Source of the DNA: Bryobacteraceae bacterium | GTDB taxonomy: Bacteria > Acidobacteriota > Terriglobia > Bryobacterales > Bryobacteraceae | NCBI GenBank assembly: GCA_030039005.1 | Contig: JASHQT010000529.1 | Coordinates: forward strand, 1 to 27,168 | Direction: 5' to 3' | DNA: 27,168 bases | Shown here: piece after piece, positions 6,780 through 15,229 of the stretch | How positions within the stretch are numbered: position 1 is the first letter of the stretch | Layout of the letters: each line of letters begins with the position of its first letter | Notes under the pieces: model-generated | What the model was told of the DNA's origin: nothing | Seen by the model: the letters and a program-made list of their open reading frames with translations, nothing else | Databases searched by the model: none | Position numbers and translations under genes: made by a program

Positions 6780-9212
6780 ATGCCAGCAATTCGATACAGC
6801 TTGCGGCAACTGCGGCGCAACCCCGGTTTTGCGATGGTTGCGATCGTCACGCTGGCGCTCGGCATCGGAGCGACTACGGCGATTTTCAGCGTGCTGGAGG
6901 GCGTGGTGTTGTCGCCGCTGCCGTATCCCGATTCCGACCGGCTGGCGCTGGTAGCGCTGTACAATCGCGCGCTCGGGTACCCGACGATGACGTCGTATCT
7001 CGATTTTCTCGATTGGCAGCGCGGGTCGCGATTGTTCGAGAGCATGGCGGCGTTCAAATCCCTGGGGTTCGACCTCTCGCGCCCGGGCGAGGCGGAGCAC
7101 TTGGAAGGAATGGAGGTGTCCTCAACGTTCTTTCGTACGCTGGGCGTAAAGCTGGCGCTGGGCCGCGAGATTTCGGCGGAGGAAGATCGCACAGGCGGCG
7201 CTCCGGCGGCGGTGATTAGCCACGAATTGTGGCGCGATCGTTTTGGCGGGAGCGCCGGGGCGCTGGGCGGATCGATCACGCTGAACGGTGGGGGCTATAC
7301 GATTGTGGGCGTGCTCCCGGCGGGTTTTCACATTGGCGATACGCGCACCGATGTTTTCACGCCGATCGGGCGCGGCGATCCGCTGATTCGCAGCGACCGC
7401 ACGTTTCACGACATTCTATCGATCGGGCGCCTGAGGGCGGGCGTGAGCATCGGGCAGGCGCTGGCTGAACTGGACACAGTGCAGGAGCGCATCGACCGGC
7501 TTCATCCGGGGACAGATCGGAGCCTGGGAACCTACATCCAGCCGTTGAAGCGATTCTGGATCGGTGACGTGAGCGGGACGCTGGTATTGCTGCTGGGCGC
7601 GGTGGCGCTCGTGCTGCTGATCGCGTGCGCGAACGTGGTCAATCTGCTGTTGGCGCGGGCGGCGGGGCGGACGCGTGAGTTTGCGGTGCGGCTGGCATTG
7701 GGGGCGGGCCGATTGCAGATCGTTCGTCAGTTGGTCGCCGAGAGCGCGCTGCTGGCGTTGATCGGCGGGACGCTCGGAATCGCAATTGCGGTATGGGGCA
7801 TTTGGGCGCTGCGTGTAGCGATGCCGAATCTGCCGCGCATCAATGAAGTCGCAATCAATCTTCCGGTGCTGTTGTTCACGCTGGGCGTTTCGCTGGTTTC
7901 CGGGATCGGGTTCGGGCTTTTGCCGGCGCTCAAGACTTCGAAGACCGATGTGCACATGGGACTGAAGGATGGAAGCCGCGGCTCGCGCGGCCATCATAGA
8001 ACGCAAGGCGCGCTGGTGACCGGCCAGGTAGCGCTGGCAGTGGTGCTACTGGCGGGCGGCAGTCTGTTGTATCGCAGCATCCGGCATTTGTGGAATGTCG
8101 ATCCGGGATTTGATGCGCGAGATCTGCTGAGCTTGCAAGTGGGGCTTTCGCCATCTTTGGATACGGCCGGGAAAGTGCGGCTGGGGTATCAGCGATTGAT
8201 CGGGCGCATCCGGCAGGTGCCCGGGGTCGAGAGCGCGGATATCACCGGCTTGGTCCCGCTGAGCCTGCACGACAACTCGGGGCCGTTCTGGATCGGCGCG
8301 CGGCAGCCCGCGGCGTTGACCGAGATTCCGCGCGCGATTTACTATCCGATTGGTCCCGATTACTTGCGAACCATGCACATTCCGCTGCTGCACGGGCGGG
8401 CGCCGGCGGCGAGCGACGATGTGCATTCCGAGCTCGTGGTGCTGATTGACGATTTGCTCGCGCGCACGTATTTTCCGCGTCGCGATCCTCTGGACCAGTC
8501 AATCACAATTCCCACTTGGGGCCTGCGAAAAAACGTTTTTGCGCGCGTGGTGGGAGTGGTGGGGCATGTGGAGCAGTACGGGTTGGATGGCGCGGCGCGC
8601 GAGAAGCCGCAGATTTACTACTCCGTCTATCAACTCCCGGACGAAGCCATATCCATCTTTCGCGATCAGGTGGCAGTGATGCTGCGAACGCGGCTTCCGG
8701 CGGCGGCGGTGATGCCCGCGATCCGGAGCGCGGTTTTAGCAGGCGGCGCCGATCAGCCGGTTTACAACGTCAACACGATGCAGGCGCTGGAGGCGGGATC
8801 GATGGCGGGCCATCGCTTCCCCATGCTGCTGCTGGGAGCCTTCGCCGGGCTCGCGTTGGCGCTTGCTTGCGTGGGAATTTACGGCGTGATCTCGTATGCG
8901 ACGGCGCAGCGGGTGCGCGAGATCGGCATTCGGATGGCGCTGGGGGCGGTGCGGCCCGATGTTTTGCGATTGGTGCTCGGCCACGGGCTACGGCTGGCAA
9001 TTGCGGGCGTGGCGATCGGGACCGTGGCCGCATTCGTGCTGGTGCAGATGTTGCCAAGCTTTTCGCATCTACTGTACGGAGTGCGGGCGAGCGATCCGGT
9101 GACGTTCATCGCGGTGGGGCTCGCCTTGATCGGTGCCGCGCTCGCGGCGTGCTATATCCCGGCGCGGCGCGCATCGCGCGTGGATCCGCTGGACGCGCTG
9201 CGGCAGGATTGA
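6780..9212 (+). CDS. ABC transporter permease, MacB/FtsX type (acidobacterial orphan permease family)
   Basis: This 810-residue protein has the layout of the duplicated permeases common in acidobacteria. A first membrane helix (AIVTLALGIGATTAIFSVLE, ~residues 20-40) is followed by a MacB-type periplasmic domain (~50-260) and an FtsX three-helix block (~270-400, with ACANVVNLLLARAAGRTREF and GAGRLQIVRQLVAESALLAL). The half-module then repeats (TGQVALAVVLLAGGSLLYRS, second periplasmic domain, C-terminal block GIYGVISYATAQRVREIGIR). It closes with the conserved PARRASRVDPLDALRQD. It lacks the 70-residue N-terminal extension seen in the next permease. No ATP-binding subunit lies nearby, so it must borrow an ATPase or act without one. 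The start has no strong ribosome site; coupling to the gene ending ten bases upstream is likely. The substrate is unknown: the MacB family acts in export of peptides or lipoproteins and in mechanotransmission. Confidence 0.88.
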   Translation: MPAIRYSLRQLRRNPGFAMVAIVTLALGIGATTAIFSVLEGVVLSPLPYPDSDRLALVALYNRALGYPTMTSYLDFLDWQRGSRLFESMAAFKSLGFDLSRPGEAEHLEGMEVSSTFFRTLGVKLALGREISAEEDRTGGAPAAVISHELWRDRFGGSAGALGGSITLNGGGYTIVGVLPAGFHIGDTRTDVFTPIGRGDPLIRSDRTFHDILSIGRLRAGVSIGQALAELDTVQERIDRLHPGTDRSLGTYIQPLKRFWIGDVSGTLVLLLGAVALVLLIACANVVNLLLARAAGRTREFAVRLALGAGRLQIVRQLVAESALLALIGGTLGIAIAVWGIWALRVAMPNLPRINEVAINLPVLLFTLGVSLVSGIGFGLLPALKTSKTDVHMGLKDGSRGSRGHHRTQGALVTGQVALAVVLLAGGSLLYRSIRHLWNVDPGFDARDLLSLQVGLSPSLDTAGKVRLGYQRLIGRIRQVPGVESADITGLVPLSLHDNSGPFWIGARQPAALTEIPRAIYYPIGPDYLRTMHIPLLHGRAPAASDDVHSELVVLIDDLLARTYFPRRDPLDQSITIPTWGLRKNVFARVVGVVGHVEQYGLDGAAREKPQIYYSVYQLPDEAISIFRDQVAVMLRTRLPAAAVMPAIRSAVLAGGADQPVYNVNTMQALEAGSMAGHRFPMLLLGAFAGLALALACVGIYGVISYATAQRVREIGIRMALGAVRPDVLRLVLGHGLRLAIAGVAIGTVAAFVLVQMLPSFSHLLYGVRASDPVTFIAVGLALIGAALAACYIPARRASRVDPLDALRQD

Positions 9213-9237
9213 TCGACCCCAGAATTATCAATTTCCC

Positions 9238-9266
9238 TTGACGCGGTTCGCGGGTTCTGTCATACT
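9238..9266 (+). promoter_or_regulatory. Sigma-70-type promoter of the padR-permease operon
   Basis: TTGACG at 9238-9243 and CATACT at 9261-9266 are separated by exactly 17 bp, close to the sigma-70 consensus. Transcription would start around 9272-9274, inside the palindrome listed next, giving a short leader before the ATG at 9297. Confidence 0.7.
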
Positions 9267-9287
9267 TCCCATCGATAGTCGATGGGA
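9267..9287. promoter_or_regulatory. Perfect 9-bp palindrome over the start site: candidate PadR operator
   Basis: TCCCATCGA at 9267-9275 and TCGATGGGA at 9279-9287 are perfect inverted repeats around TAG. The element begins just after the -10 box, spans the predicted start of transcription, and its right arm includes most of the GGGAG ribosome site (9284-9288) of padR. PadR proteins bind palindromes as dimers and usually repress their own operon, so this is a good operator candidate. As RNA the same bases could also fold over the ribosome site. Confidence 0.6.
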
Positions 9288-9296
9288 GCGTGACCG

Positions 9297-9635
9297 ATGG
9301 GAGAACGCACGAGTTCGCCGGAATTATTGCCCGGCACGTTGGATCTATTGATCCTGCGCACGCTCGTCGCGGGCCGCATGCACGGCTATGGGATCGCCCA
9401 GCGGCTAAAAGAAGTGTCTGATAACGTGCTGCAAGTGGGCGAAAGCTCGTTGTACCCGGCGCTGCAGCGTCTGCTGCTGAACGGGTGGGTGAAGGGCGAA
9501 TGGGGACCTTCGGAACACAACCGGCGGGCGCGGTATTACACGCTGACGGCTGCGGGCCGCAAACAGCTCAACATCGAGCGCGAGCAGTTCGCGCGGATGA
9601 TCGCGGCCATTCATAGAGTGCTGGAGATGGCATGA
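9297..9635 (+). CDS. PadR family transcriptional regulator
   Basis: A 112-residue winged-helix regulator of the short PadR type. The family core is plain: [60 protein letters not shown], and the wing [15 protein letters not shown], ending in a dimerisation helix ([19 protein letters not shown]). These proteins are usually repressors released by a small ligand or phenolic compound. GGGAG lies eight bases before the ATG. The stop overlaps the start of the next permease by ATGA, so the two are translated together. This pairing of padR with a large MacB/FtsX permease recurs in acidobacteria. It is probably self-regulated through the palindrome at 9267-9287. Confidence 0.92.
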   Translation: MGERTSSPELLPGTLDLLILRTLVAGRMHGYGIAQRLKEVSDNVLQVGESSLYPALQRLLLNGWVKGEWGPSEHNRRARYYTLTAAGRKQLNIEREQFARMIAAIHRVLEMA

Positions 9636-12175
9636 GCGCGAGAATCTTCCGCAAATTCGCGATCTTATTCCGTCGCGGGCGATTGGAGCGGGAGCTGGCT
9701 GAAGAAATCGAGACGCATCGGGCGTTGCTCGAAGCGAACGCGGGCCAGGGGGCGGCGCGACTGCTGGGCAACGTCACACTGGCGCGCGAAGAGAGCCGCG
9801 AGATCTGGAGCTTCCGGCGCCTAGAATGGATGTTTCAAGACGCGCGGCTGGCATGGCGCGGATTGCGGCGCAGCCCGGTGTTCACTGCGGTTGCGATCGC
9901 GTCGCTCGCGCTGGGCATTGGCGCAAATACCGCGATCTTTTCGTTCGTGAACGCGATTTTGCTGAAGAAGCTCCCGGTACCGGAGCCCGAGCGTCTGGTG
10001 ACGGTCTCGCTGATCGATCAGGGGCATCGCGGCGGTGCGGTTTGGCCGCTGCCCGCAATTAATGACGTGGCGAAGCGCGCCACGACGCTCGACGGCCTGT
10101 TCGGGTGGGCGACGCGCCCCGTGAGCTTTACTGAGGGCGCGAGCGCGCGCTGGATTGATGGCGAGATCGTTACCGGCGAATATTTCCGCGTTCTTCGAGT
10201 GAAGGCGGCCGCCGGAAGACTGTTCGATGATGACGACGTGCGCAACGCGATGGGAAGCCCCGTGTGCGTGCTGAGCTACGCGTTCTGGCAGAGCCAATTC
10301 GCGGGCGATCCGAGCGTCATCGGGGGAAGCGTCAGCCTGAACGGCCATTTGTACCGGATTTCGGGCGTTACCGAACGCGGCTTTTACGGCGCGACTTTGG
10401 AGCAGCGCTTCGATCTCGCGGTGCCGGCCACGCGCGTGGCGGACTTCATGCCGGCTTTCGGCGGCGACTGGGTCAACCGGATATCGTGGCTGGCGCCGAT
10501 GGCGCGGCTCAAGCCCGGGGTAACTGGCGAGCAAGCGGCCAAGGAACTGGAGCGCATATCTCCTGATTGGCGGAAACGGGAACTGGTTCTGGAAGACGGG
10601 AGCCAGGGATTCAGCCGCATGCGATCGCAATTCGGGCAACCGGTGTTAGCGCTCATGGCGGTGGCGGCGCTGGTGCTGCTGGTGGCCTGCGCGAACCTTG
10701 CGAATTTGCTGCTGGCGCGGGCGCAGGCGCGAGCGAAAGAATTCGAGATTCGCCTCGCGATCGGGGCGTCACGCGGGCGGCTGATCCGTCAGTTATTGGT
10801 GGAAAGCCTGGTGCTGGCGGTGGGCGGAGGGGCAGTGGGCGTCGCGCTTGCCGTTTGGATTAGCCAAACCTTGATCGCATTCCTGAACACGGCGCGCTCG
10901 GCGGCTTATGCGCTGCATCTAGGACCCGACTGGCGCGTGCTTGCGTTCTCGGTGTTGCTATGTCTTGTGACGGCAGTCCTCTTTGGCTGGGCGCCGGCCT
11001 GGCAGGCCACGCGCGTCTCGCCCACGCGGCGGGCGTTTGTGCGAGCGGGTCTGGTGGTATTTCAGATCGCGCTATCGCTCGTGATCGTTTTTGCGGGGGG
11101 ATTGCTCACGCGAACGTTGCGCTCGCTCGCGACGATCGATTTGGGTTATCAGCCGGATCGCGTGATTGCACTCAGTGTCGACCCGGCGACGAGTGGCCAT
11201 TCGGGCGCGGAAACCTCCGCGATTCTTGATGAAATTTTGACGCGGGCGCGCGAGCTTCCGGGCGTCAAAGCGGCGAGCCTGGGGCCGAATTCCGACGTGG
11301 CGATCAGCATGACCGTCACCGTGCCCGGTTACGCGGCCAAGGACAACGTCGCGCTAGCCAGCTTCATCAGTCCGGATTATTTCGCCACTTTGGGCCAACC
11401 GCTGCTGCGGGGCCGCGACTTCGATGCGCGCGACACCGCAAAGTCACCGTACGTGGCGATCGTAAACGAAAAATTCGTACGGCATTATTTGAATGGACGC
11501 GATCCATTGGGGACAAAAATCACGCCGGGAGGCGGCGTTCCGCTGGAGATTATCGGGGTGGTGGCGGACAAACGCGACGAACTTCGCAAGGGTGCGCACG
11601 AGACGATGTTCCTGGCCGAGAAGCAGAGCCAGACTTCCGGACTGGTGGTCCTGGTGCGCGCGGCGGGCGATCCGCGGCGCGTGATTCCTTCTGTGCTGGG
11701 GATCGTGCAGCGCATCGACCGGCGCATGCCCGTCTATTCGATCCATATGCTGGACGTCCAGGTGTCGAGCGGCCTGAGCAGCGAGAAGATCCTGGGGCTG
11801 CTCTCGAGCCTGTTCGCCGCGCTGGCCACACTGCTGGCCGGGATCGGGCTGTATGGAGTGATCGCGTATTCGGTGGCGCGGCGACGGCGCGAGATCGGCA
11901 TCCGGTTCGCGGTGGGCGCGCAACGGCGCGATGTGGCGGGTCTGTTCGCGCGCGAGAGCCTGGCGCTCGTAGTGGCCGGCCTCGTGATCGGTGCGCCGGT
12001 AGCGCTGGTTTCTGCGCGCGCATTGCGCAGCTTGCTGTTCGGAATTACGGCGGCGGATCCGGCGACGCTGGCTGGGAGTATCGCGGTGCTGGCGCTGGCG
12101 GCGGTGCTAGCGACGTCAATGCCGGTCGCGCGCGCGGCGCGAACGGATCCGATGGCCGCGCTGCGGCACGAGTGA
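9632..12175 (+). CDS. ABC transporter permease with N-terminal extension (ADOP-type)
   Basis: This 847-residue permease is in the same family as the one at 6780. It carries the N-terminal cytoplasmic extension typical of acidobacterial duplicated orphan permeases: residues 1-75 include [20 protein letters not shown] and [20 protein letters not shown]. The first helix is [20 protein letters not shown], then come a MacB-like periplasmic domain, an FtsX block ([40 protein letters not shown]), a central helix ([20 protein letters not shown]), a second periplasmic domain and the C-terminal block ([20 protein letters not shown]), ending [15 protein letters not shown]. The start is set by the ATGA overlap with padR. 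No ATPase partner is encoded beside it. It shares the second half's motif order with its neighbour, so the two arose by duplication, but they differ enough to have separate jobs. The transported substrate is unknown. Confidence 0.9.
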   Translation: MSARIFRKFAILFRRGRLERELAEEIETHRALLEANAGQGAARLLGNVTLAREESREIWSFRRLEWMFQDARLAWRGLRRSPVFTAVAIASLALGIGANTAIFSFVNAILLKKLPVPEPERLVTVSLIDQGHRGGAVWPLPAINDVAKRATTLDGLFGWATRPVSFTEGASARWIDGEIVTGEYFRVLRVKAAAGRLFDDDDVRNAMGSPVCVLSYAFWQSQFAGDPSVIGGSVSLNGHLYRISGVTERGFYGATLEQRFDLAVPATRVADFMPAFGGDWVNRISWLAPMARLKPGVTGEQAAKELERISPDWRKRELVLEDGSQGFSRMRSQFGQPVLALMAVAALVLLVACANLANLLLARAQARAKEFEIRLAIGASRGRLIRQLLVESLVLAVGGGAVGVALAVWISQTLIAFLNTARSAAYALHLGPDWRVLAFSVLLCLVTAVLFGWAPAWQATRVSPTRRAFVRAGLVVFQIALSLVIVFAGGLLTRTLRSLATIDLGYQPDRVIALSVDPATSGHSGAETSAILDEILTRARELPGVKAASLGPNSDVAISMTVTVPGYAAKDNVALASFISPDYFATLGQPLLRGRDFDARDTAKSPYVAIVNEKFVRHYLNGRDPLGTKITPGGGVPLEIIGVVADKRDELRKGAHETMFLAEKQSQTSGLVVLVRAAGDPRRVIPSVLGIVQRIDRRMPVYSIHMLDVQVSSGLSSEKILGLLSSLFAALATLLAGIGLYGVIAYSVARRRREIGIRFAVGAQRRDVAGLFARESLALVVAGLVIGAPVALVSARALRSLLFGITAADPATLAGSIAVLALAAVLATSMPVARAARTDPMAALRHE

Positions 12176-12190
12176 GTGTTCACCAAACCT

Positions 12191-12206
12191 AACGGAATCA
12201 TCCGTT
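12191..12206 (+). terminator. Short hairpin after the permease operon
   Basis: AACGGA and TCCGTT form a perfect six-base stem around ATCA, followed by TCTG. It is 15 bases past the permease stop and seven bases before the decarboxylase ATG at 12214. The stem is weak and there is no real T-run, so it may be only a partial terminator or nothing. Confidence 0.25.
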
Positions 12207-12213
12207 TCTGCCG

Positions 12214-13731
12214 ATGATACGGGCGTCAGACGAACGCTCGATGGCCCACCCCGAAGATAGTAAAGACGTCACGCTCGACCCGCGGGATTGGGCTGCGTTC
12301 CGCGCGCAAGGGCACCGGATGCTCGACGACATGCTCGATTATCTGGAGCGCATTCGCGAGCGGCCCGTTTGGCAGCCGATCCCCGATGCCGTGCGCGGGC
12401 GATTCCACGCGCCGCTGCCGGTCGCTCCGTCGGACTTGAGCGCAGTGCATGCGGAGTTTCTCGAAAATGTGCTGCCGTATTCGAGCGGCAACACGCATCC
12501 GGGCTTCATGGGTTGGGTGCACGGCGGAGGCAATCCCACGGGCATGCTGGCGGAGATGCTGGCCGCGGGGTTGAACGCGAACTTGGGCGGGCGGGATCAT
12601 GCGCCCATCGAAGTGGAGCGGCAGATCGTCGAGTGGACGCGCGAGCTGTTCGGATTTCCAGAAACGGCTTCCGGGCTGTTTGTCACGGGCACGTCGATGG
12701 CGAATTTGATCGCCGCGATCGTGGCGCGCGATTGGGCGTTAGGATTCGCGTCCCGAAGGTCGGGCGTGGGGGCGAGCGAGAAGCGCTTGACCGCTTACGC
12801 GTCCACGGCCGCGCACGGATCGCTACGGCGGGCGCTGGACTTTTGCGGCCTGGGAAGCGACGCGTTGCGGCTGGTTTCGGTGGATGCGCGGCACAGGATG
12901 AATCTGGCGGCGCTGCGGAACATGATCGAAGCGGATCGGAATGCCGGGTTCACTCCGTTTCTGCTGGTTGGCACAGCGGGCACGGTGGACACCGGCGCGA
13001 TCGACGATCTCGACGAGCTGGCGGACGTCGCAAGCGACCAACACCTGTGGCTGCACGTCGACGGCGCGTACGGAGCGCTGGGGATCCTCGCGCCGGAGAT
13101 CGCGCCGCGCCTAGCGGGCATCGAAGCGGCCGATTCGCTGGCCTTCGATTTTCACAAGTGGGGGCATGTGCCATACGATGCGGGATTCGTGCTGGTGCGC
13201 GACGGCGAATTGCATCGCAGGGCATTCCAGACTCCCGCGGCGTATTTGGAACGCGAGAAACGCGGGCTGGCCGCGGGATCGCCCTGGCCGTGCGACTTCG
13301 GGCCGGATCTTTCGCGCGGGTTCCGCGCGCTGAAGACCTGGTTCACGCTGAAGGTGCATGGCCTCCAGGTGCTGGGTGAGACCATCGCGCGCACGTGCGA
13401 GCTGGCCAGGTATCTGGAGCGTTGCGTTAGCGAATCCAAAGAGCTGGAGCTCCTCGCGCCGGTTTCGCTCAATATCGTCTGTTTCCGCTATCGCGCCCTG
13501 GACGCGGATCGTGTCAATGCCCGCATCGTAGTCGAGCTGCAGGAATCGGGCGTGGCGGCGCCTTCGACGACGCGGATCAACGGCGATCTCGCGATTCGGG
13601 CGGCGATCGTGAATCATCGGACGGAGCGGCGCGATATCGACACGCTGGTGGATGCGACGCGGCGGATCGGGCGCGCGATTACTTCGCAGGCGACGGAACA
13701 TCACGAACTGGAGACGGCGTATGACGGCTAG
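12214..13731 (+). CDS. Group II PLP-dependent amino acid decarboxylase
   Basis: This 505-residue enzyme belongs to the pyridoxal-phosphate fold type I, group II decarboxylases (aromatic-L-amino-acid, glutamate and related decarboxylases), which turn amino acids into amines. Visible active-site features are the stacking His201 in STAAHGSLRRA, the VGTAGTVDTGAIDDL phosphate and cofactor stretch (~252-266), the PLP-ring Asp283 in LHVDGAYG, and Lys315 in FDFHKWGHVPYD that forms the Schiff base. The substrate-side motif NTHPGFMGWVHGGGNPTG (~93-110) matches the family entry. The length is usual. The start could be 12214 or 12241; neither has a clear ribosome site. The 3' end overlaps the ATP-grasp gene by 11 bases, so the two products very likely work together. 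The amino acid used cannot be told from the sequence; aromatic or acidic substrates are both possible, and some relatives are aldehyde synthases. Confidence 0.88.
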   Translation: MIRASDERSMAHPEDSKDVTLDPRDWAAFRAQGHRMLDDMLDYLERIRERPVWQPIPDAVRGRFHAPLPVAPSDLSAVHAEFLENVLPYSSGNTHPGFMGWVHGGGNPTGMLAEMLAAGLNANLGGRDHAPIEVERQIVEWTRELFGFPETASGLFVTGTSMANLIAAIVARDWALGFASRRSGVGASEKRLTAYASTAAHGSLRRALDFCGLGSDALRLVSVDARHRMNLAALRNMIEADRNAGFTPFLLVGTAGTVDTGAIDDLDELADVASDQHLWLHVDGAYGALGILAPEIAPRLAGIEAADSLAFDFHKWGHVPYDAGFVLVRDGELHRRAFQTPAAYLEREKRGLAAGSPWPCDFGPDLSRGFRALKTWFTLKVHGLQVLGETIARTCELARYLERCVSESKELELLAPVSLNIVCFRYRALDADRVNARIVVELQESGVAAPSTTRINGDLAIRAAIVNHRTERRDIDTLVDATRRIGRAITSQATEHHELETAYDG

Positions 13732-15211
13732 CTGGGGTCCGGCCCAATTGCGCCTTCAGGCCCTGTGCGAGGTGGAAGCGCAGCTCAAACTCGATCCTGA
13801 GTCGATCGCATTGCGCTTCGATCGCGCGTGCCTGTTGAACGAGATGGGCCGCACCGAAGACGCCAAGCGGGCCTATCTCGATGTGCTCACGCGTTGCCCC
13901 GAGCACGTGGGCGCTCTGAACAACCTGGGCACGCTGCTGTACTTCACCGGTTACCGCACGGCGGCGCGCAGCGCTTACACGGAGGCCATCCGGCTGCATC
14001 CGGAGGAGCCCATGGCGCACGTCAACCTGGGCAACATGTTTCTGGAGGCCGGCGATCTGACCGCGGCACGGGAACATTATGAAGCCGCGCTCGCGATCAA
14101 TCCGCAATTCCCGGAGGCGCACCAGGGGCTGGGCAACCTGCTGGCCGAACTGGGGCAGGAGGAAGCCGCGGCCGAGCACCAGCGCGCGGGCCATTGGGAT
14201 TCGCGGCCGACGGAGCTGCCGTATCGCGGCGAAGCCGAGCCGGTGACGGTGCTGTTGCTCACGTCCGGACGGCGGGGCGACGTGCCCATCCGGCATTTGC
14301 TCGACGACAAGGTGTTTCAGACCTTCGTAGTGCTGCCGAACGTGTACGATCCGGACGTGCCGCTGCCGAAGCACCAGGCGGTGTTTAACGCGATCGGCGA
14401 TGCCGATCTTTGCGGGCAGGCGCTGGACCGGGCGGTCGCGCTGCTGGATCGCACGTTCGCGCCGGTGATCAACGCTCCAGCGGCGGTGCTGGGCACGGGT
14501 CGCGCGGCGAACGCGCGGCGGCTGGCCGAGATCCCGGGCGTGATCGCGCCGCGGATCGCCAATTTCGCCCGCGAGTCGCTGAGCGCGGAAGCGCTGGAGC
14601 GGCGCGGGTTGCGTTTTCCGTTGTTGTTGCGGGCGCCGGGATTTCACAACGGCCGGCACTTCGTGCTGGTGGAAACAGCGGATGGACTGGGTGCCGCGCT
14701 CGACGAGCTTCCCGGGGAGGAACTCGCCGCCATCGAATTTTTGGACGCGCGTGGGCGCGACGGCGGCTTCCGCAAATACCGCGTGATGATGATCGCGGGG
14801 CGCTTGTATCCGCTGCACCTGGCGATTTCGTCAAACTGGAAAATCCACTACGTTACCGCCGATATGGCTGAAAATCCCGCGCATCGCGCCGAGGAAGCCA
14901 GGTTTCTGGAGGACATGCCGGGCGTGCTGGGCGCGCGCGCCATGACGGCGCTGGCCGAAATCCAGAGCACGCTCGGCCTGGATTACGCGGGCATCGATTT
15001 CGGTTTAAGCGCGCAGGGCGACCTGCTGTTGTTTGAAGCCAACGCGACGATGACGATCCTTCCGCCGGATCAGGACCGGCGCTGGGATTATCGCCGCGCC
15101 GCGATCCAGCGCGTGGAAGAGGCAGTGCGGAGGATGGTGATCGACAAGGCTCGCGAGCAACAGCGTCAACACGAGAACGCCGAGCCTAGGATATACTGGC
15201 AACCAGCCTGA
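13721..15211 (+). CDS. TPR repeat protein with C-terminal ATP-grasp-like domain
   Basis: The product has 496 residues. The ATG at 13721 is chosen because GGAG lies seven bases upstream and it overlaps the decarboxylase end by 11 bases; the frame stays open further upstream but without support. Residues ~20-155 hold about four TPR units (ALNNLGTLLYFTGYRTAARS, AHVNLGNMFLEAGDLTAARE, AHQGLGNLLAELGQEEAAAE). Residues ~174-496 look like an ATP-grasp ligase: a Rossmann-like lead (PVTVLLLTSGRRGDVP), NAPAAVLGTGRAANARRLAE, a nucleotide-binding strand (RFPLLLRAPGFHNGRHFVLV), and the metal-binding end with Asp426 and Glu439-x-Asn441 in DYAGIDFGLS and LLLFEANATMTI. ATP-grasp enzymes join a carboxylate to an amine or thiol. 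With an amine-forming decarboxylase just upstream, ligation of that amine is a reasonable guess. The TPR part may bind a protein or peptide substrate. Confidence 0.75.
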   Translation: MTASWGPAQLRLQALCEVEAQLKLDPESIALRFDRACLLNEMGRTEDAKRAYLDVLTRCPEHVGALNNLGTLLYFTGYRTAARSAYTEAIRLHPEEPMAHVNLGNMFLEAGDLTAAREHYEAALAINPQFPEAHQGLGNLLAELGQEEAAAEHQRAGHWDSRPTELPYRGEAEPVTVLLLTSGRRGDVPIRHLLDDKVFQTFVVLPNVYDPDVPLPKHQAVFNAIGDADLCGQALDRAVALLDRTFAPVINAPAAVLGTGRAANARRLAEIPGVIAPRIANFARESLSAEALERRGLRFPLLLRAPGFHNGRHFVLVETADGLGAALDELPGEELAAIEFLDARGRDGGFRKYRVMMIAGRLYPLHLAISSNWKIHYVTADMAENPAHRAEEARFLEDMPGVLGARAMTALAEIQSTLGLDYAGIDFGLSAQGDLLLFEANATMTILPPDQDRRWDYRRAAIQRVEEAVRRMVIDKAREQQRQHENAEPRIYWQPA

Positions 15212-15229
15212 GAAACTGGAGGCCATGAA

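Noticed and set aside
6038..7279. 413-codon minus-strand frame
   Set aside because: It covers parts of two well-supported plus-strand genes, has no ribosome site or recognisable domain, and is rich in Arg and Pro as antisense frames are.
12191..12206. True rho-independent terminator between the permease and the decarboxylase
   Set aside because: The stem is only six pairs and lacks a T-run; kept only as a low-confidence hairpin, so read-through is possible.
13679..14818. 379-codon minus-strand frame under the TPR/ATP-grasp gene
   Set aside because: The plus strand shows regular TPR repeats and ATP-grasp motifs; the minus frame shows none.
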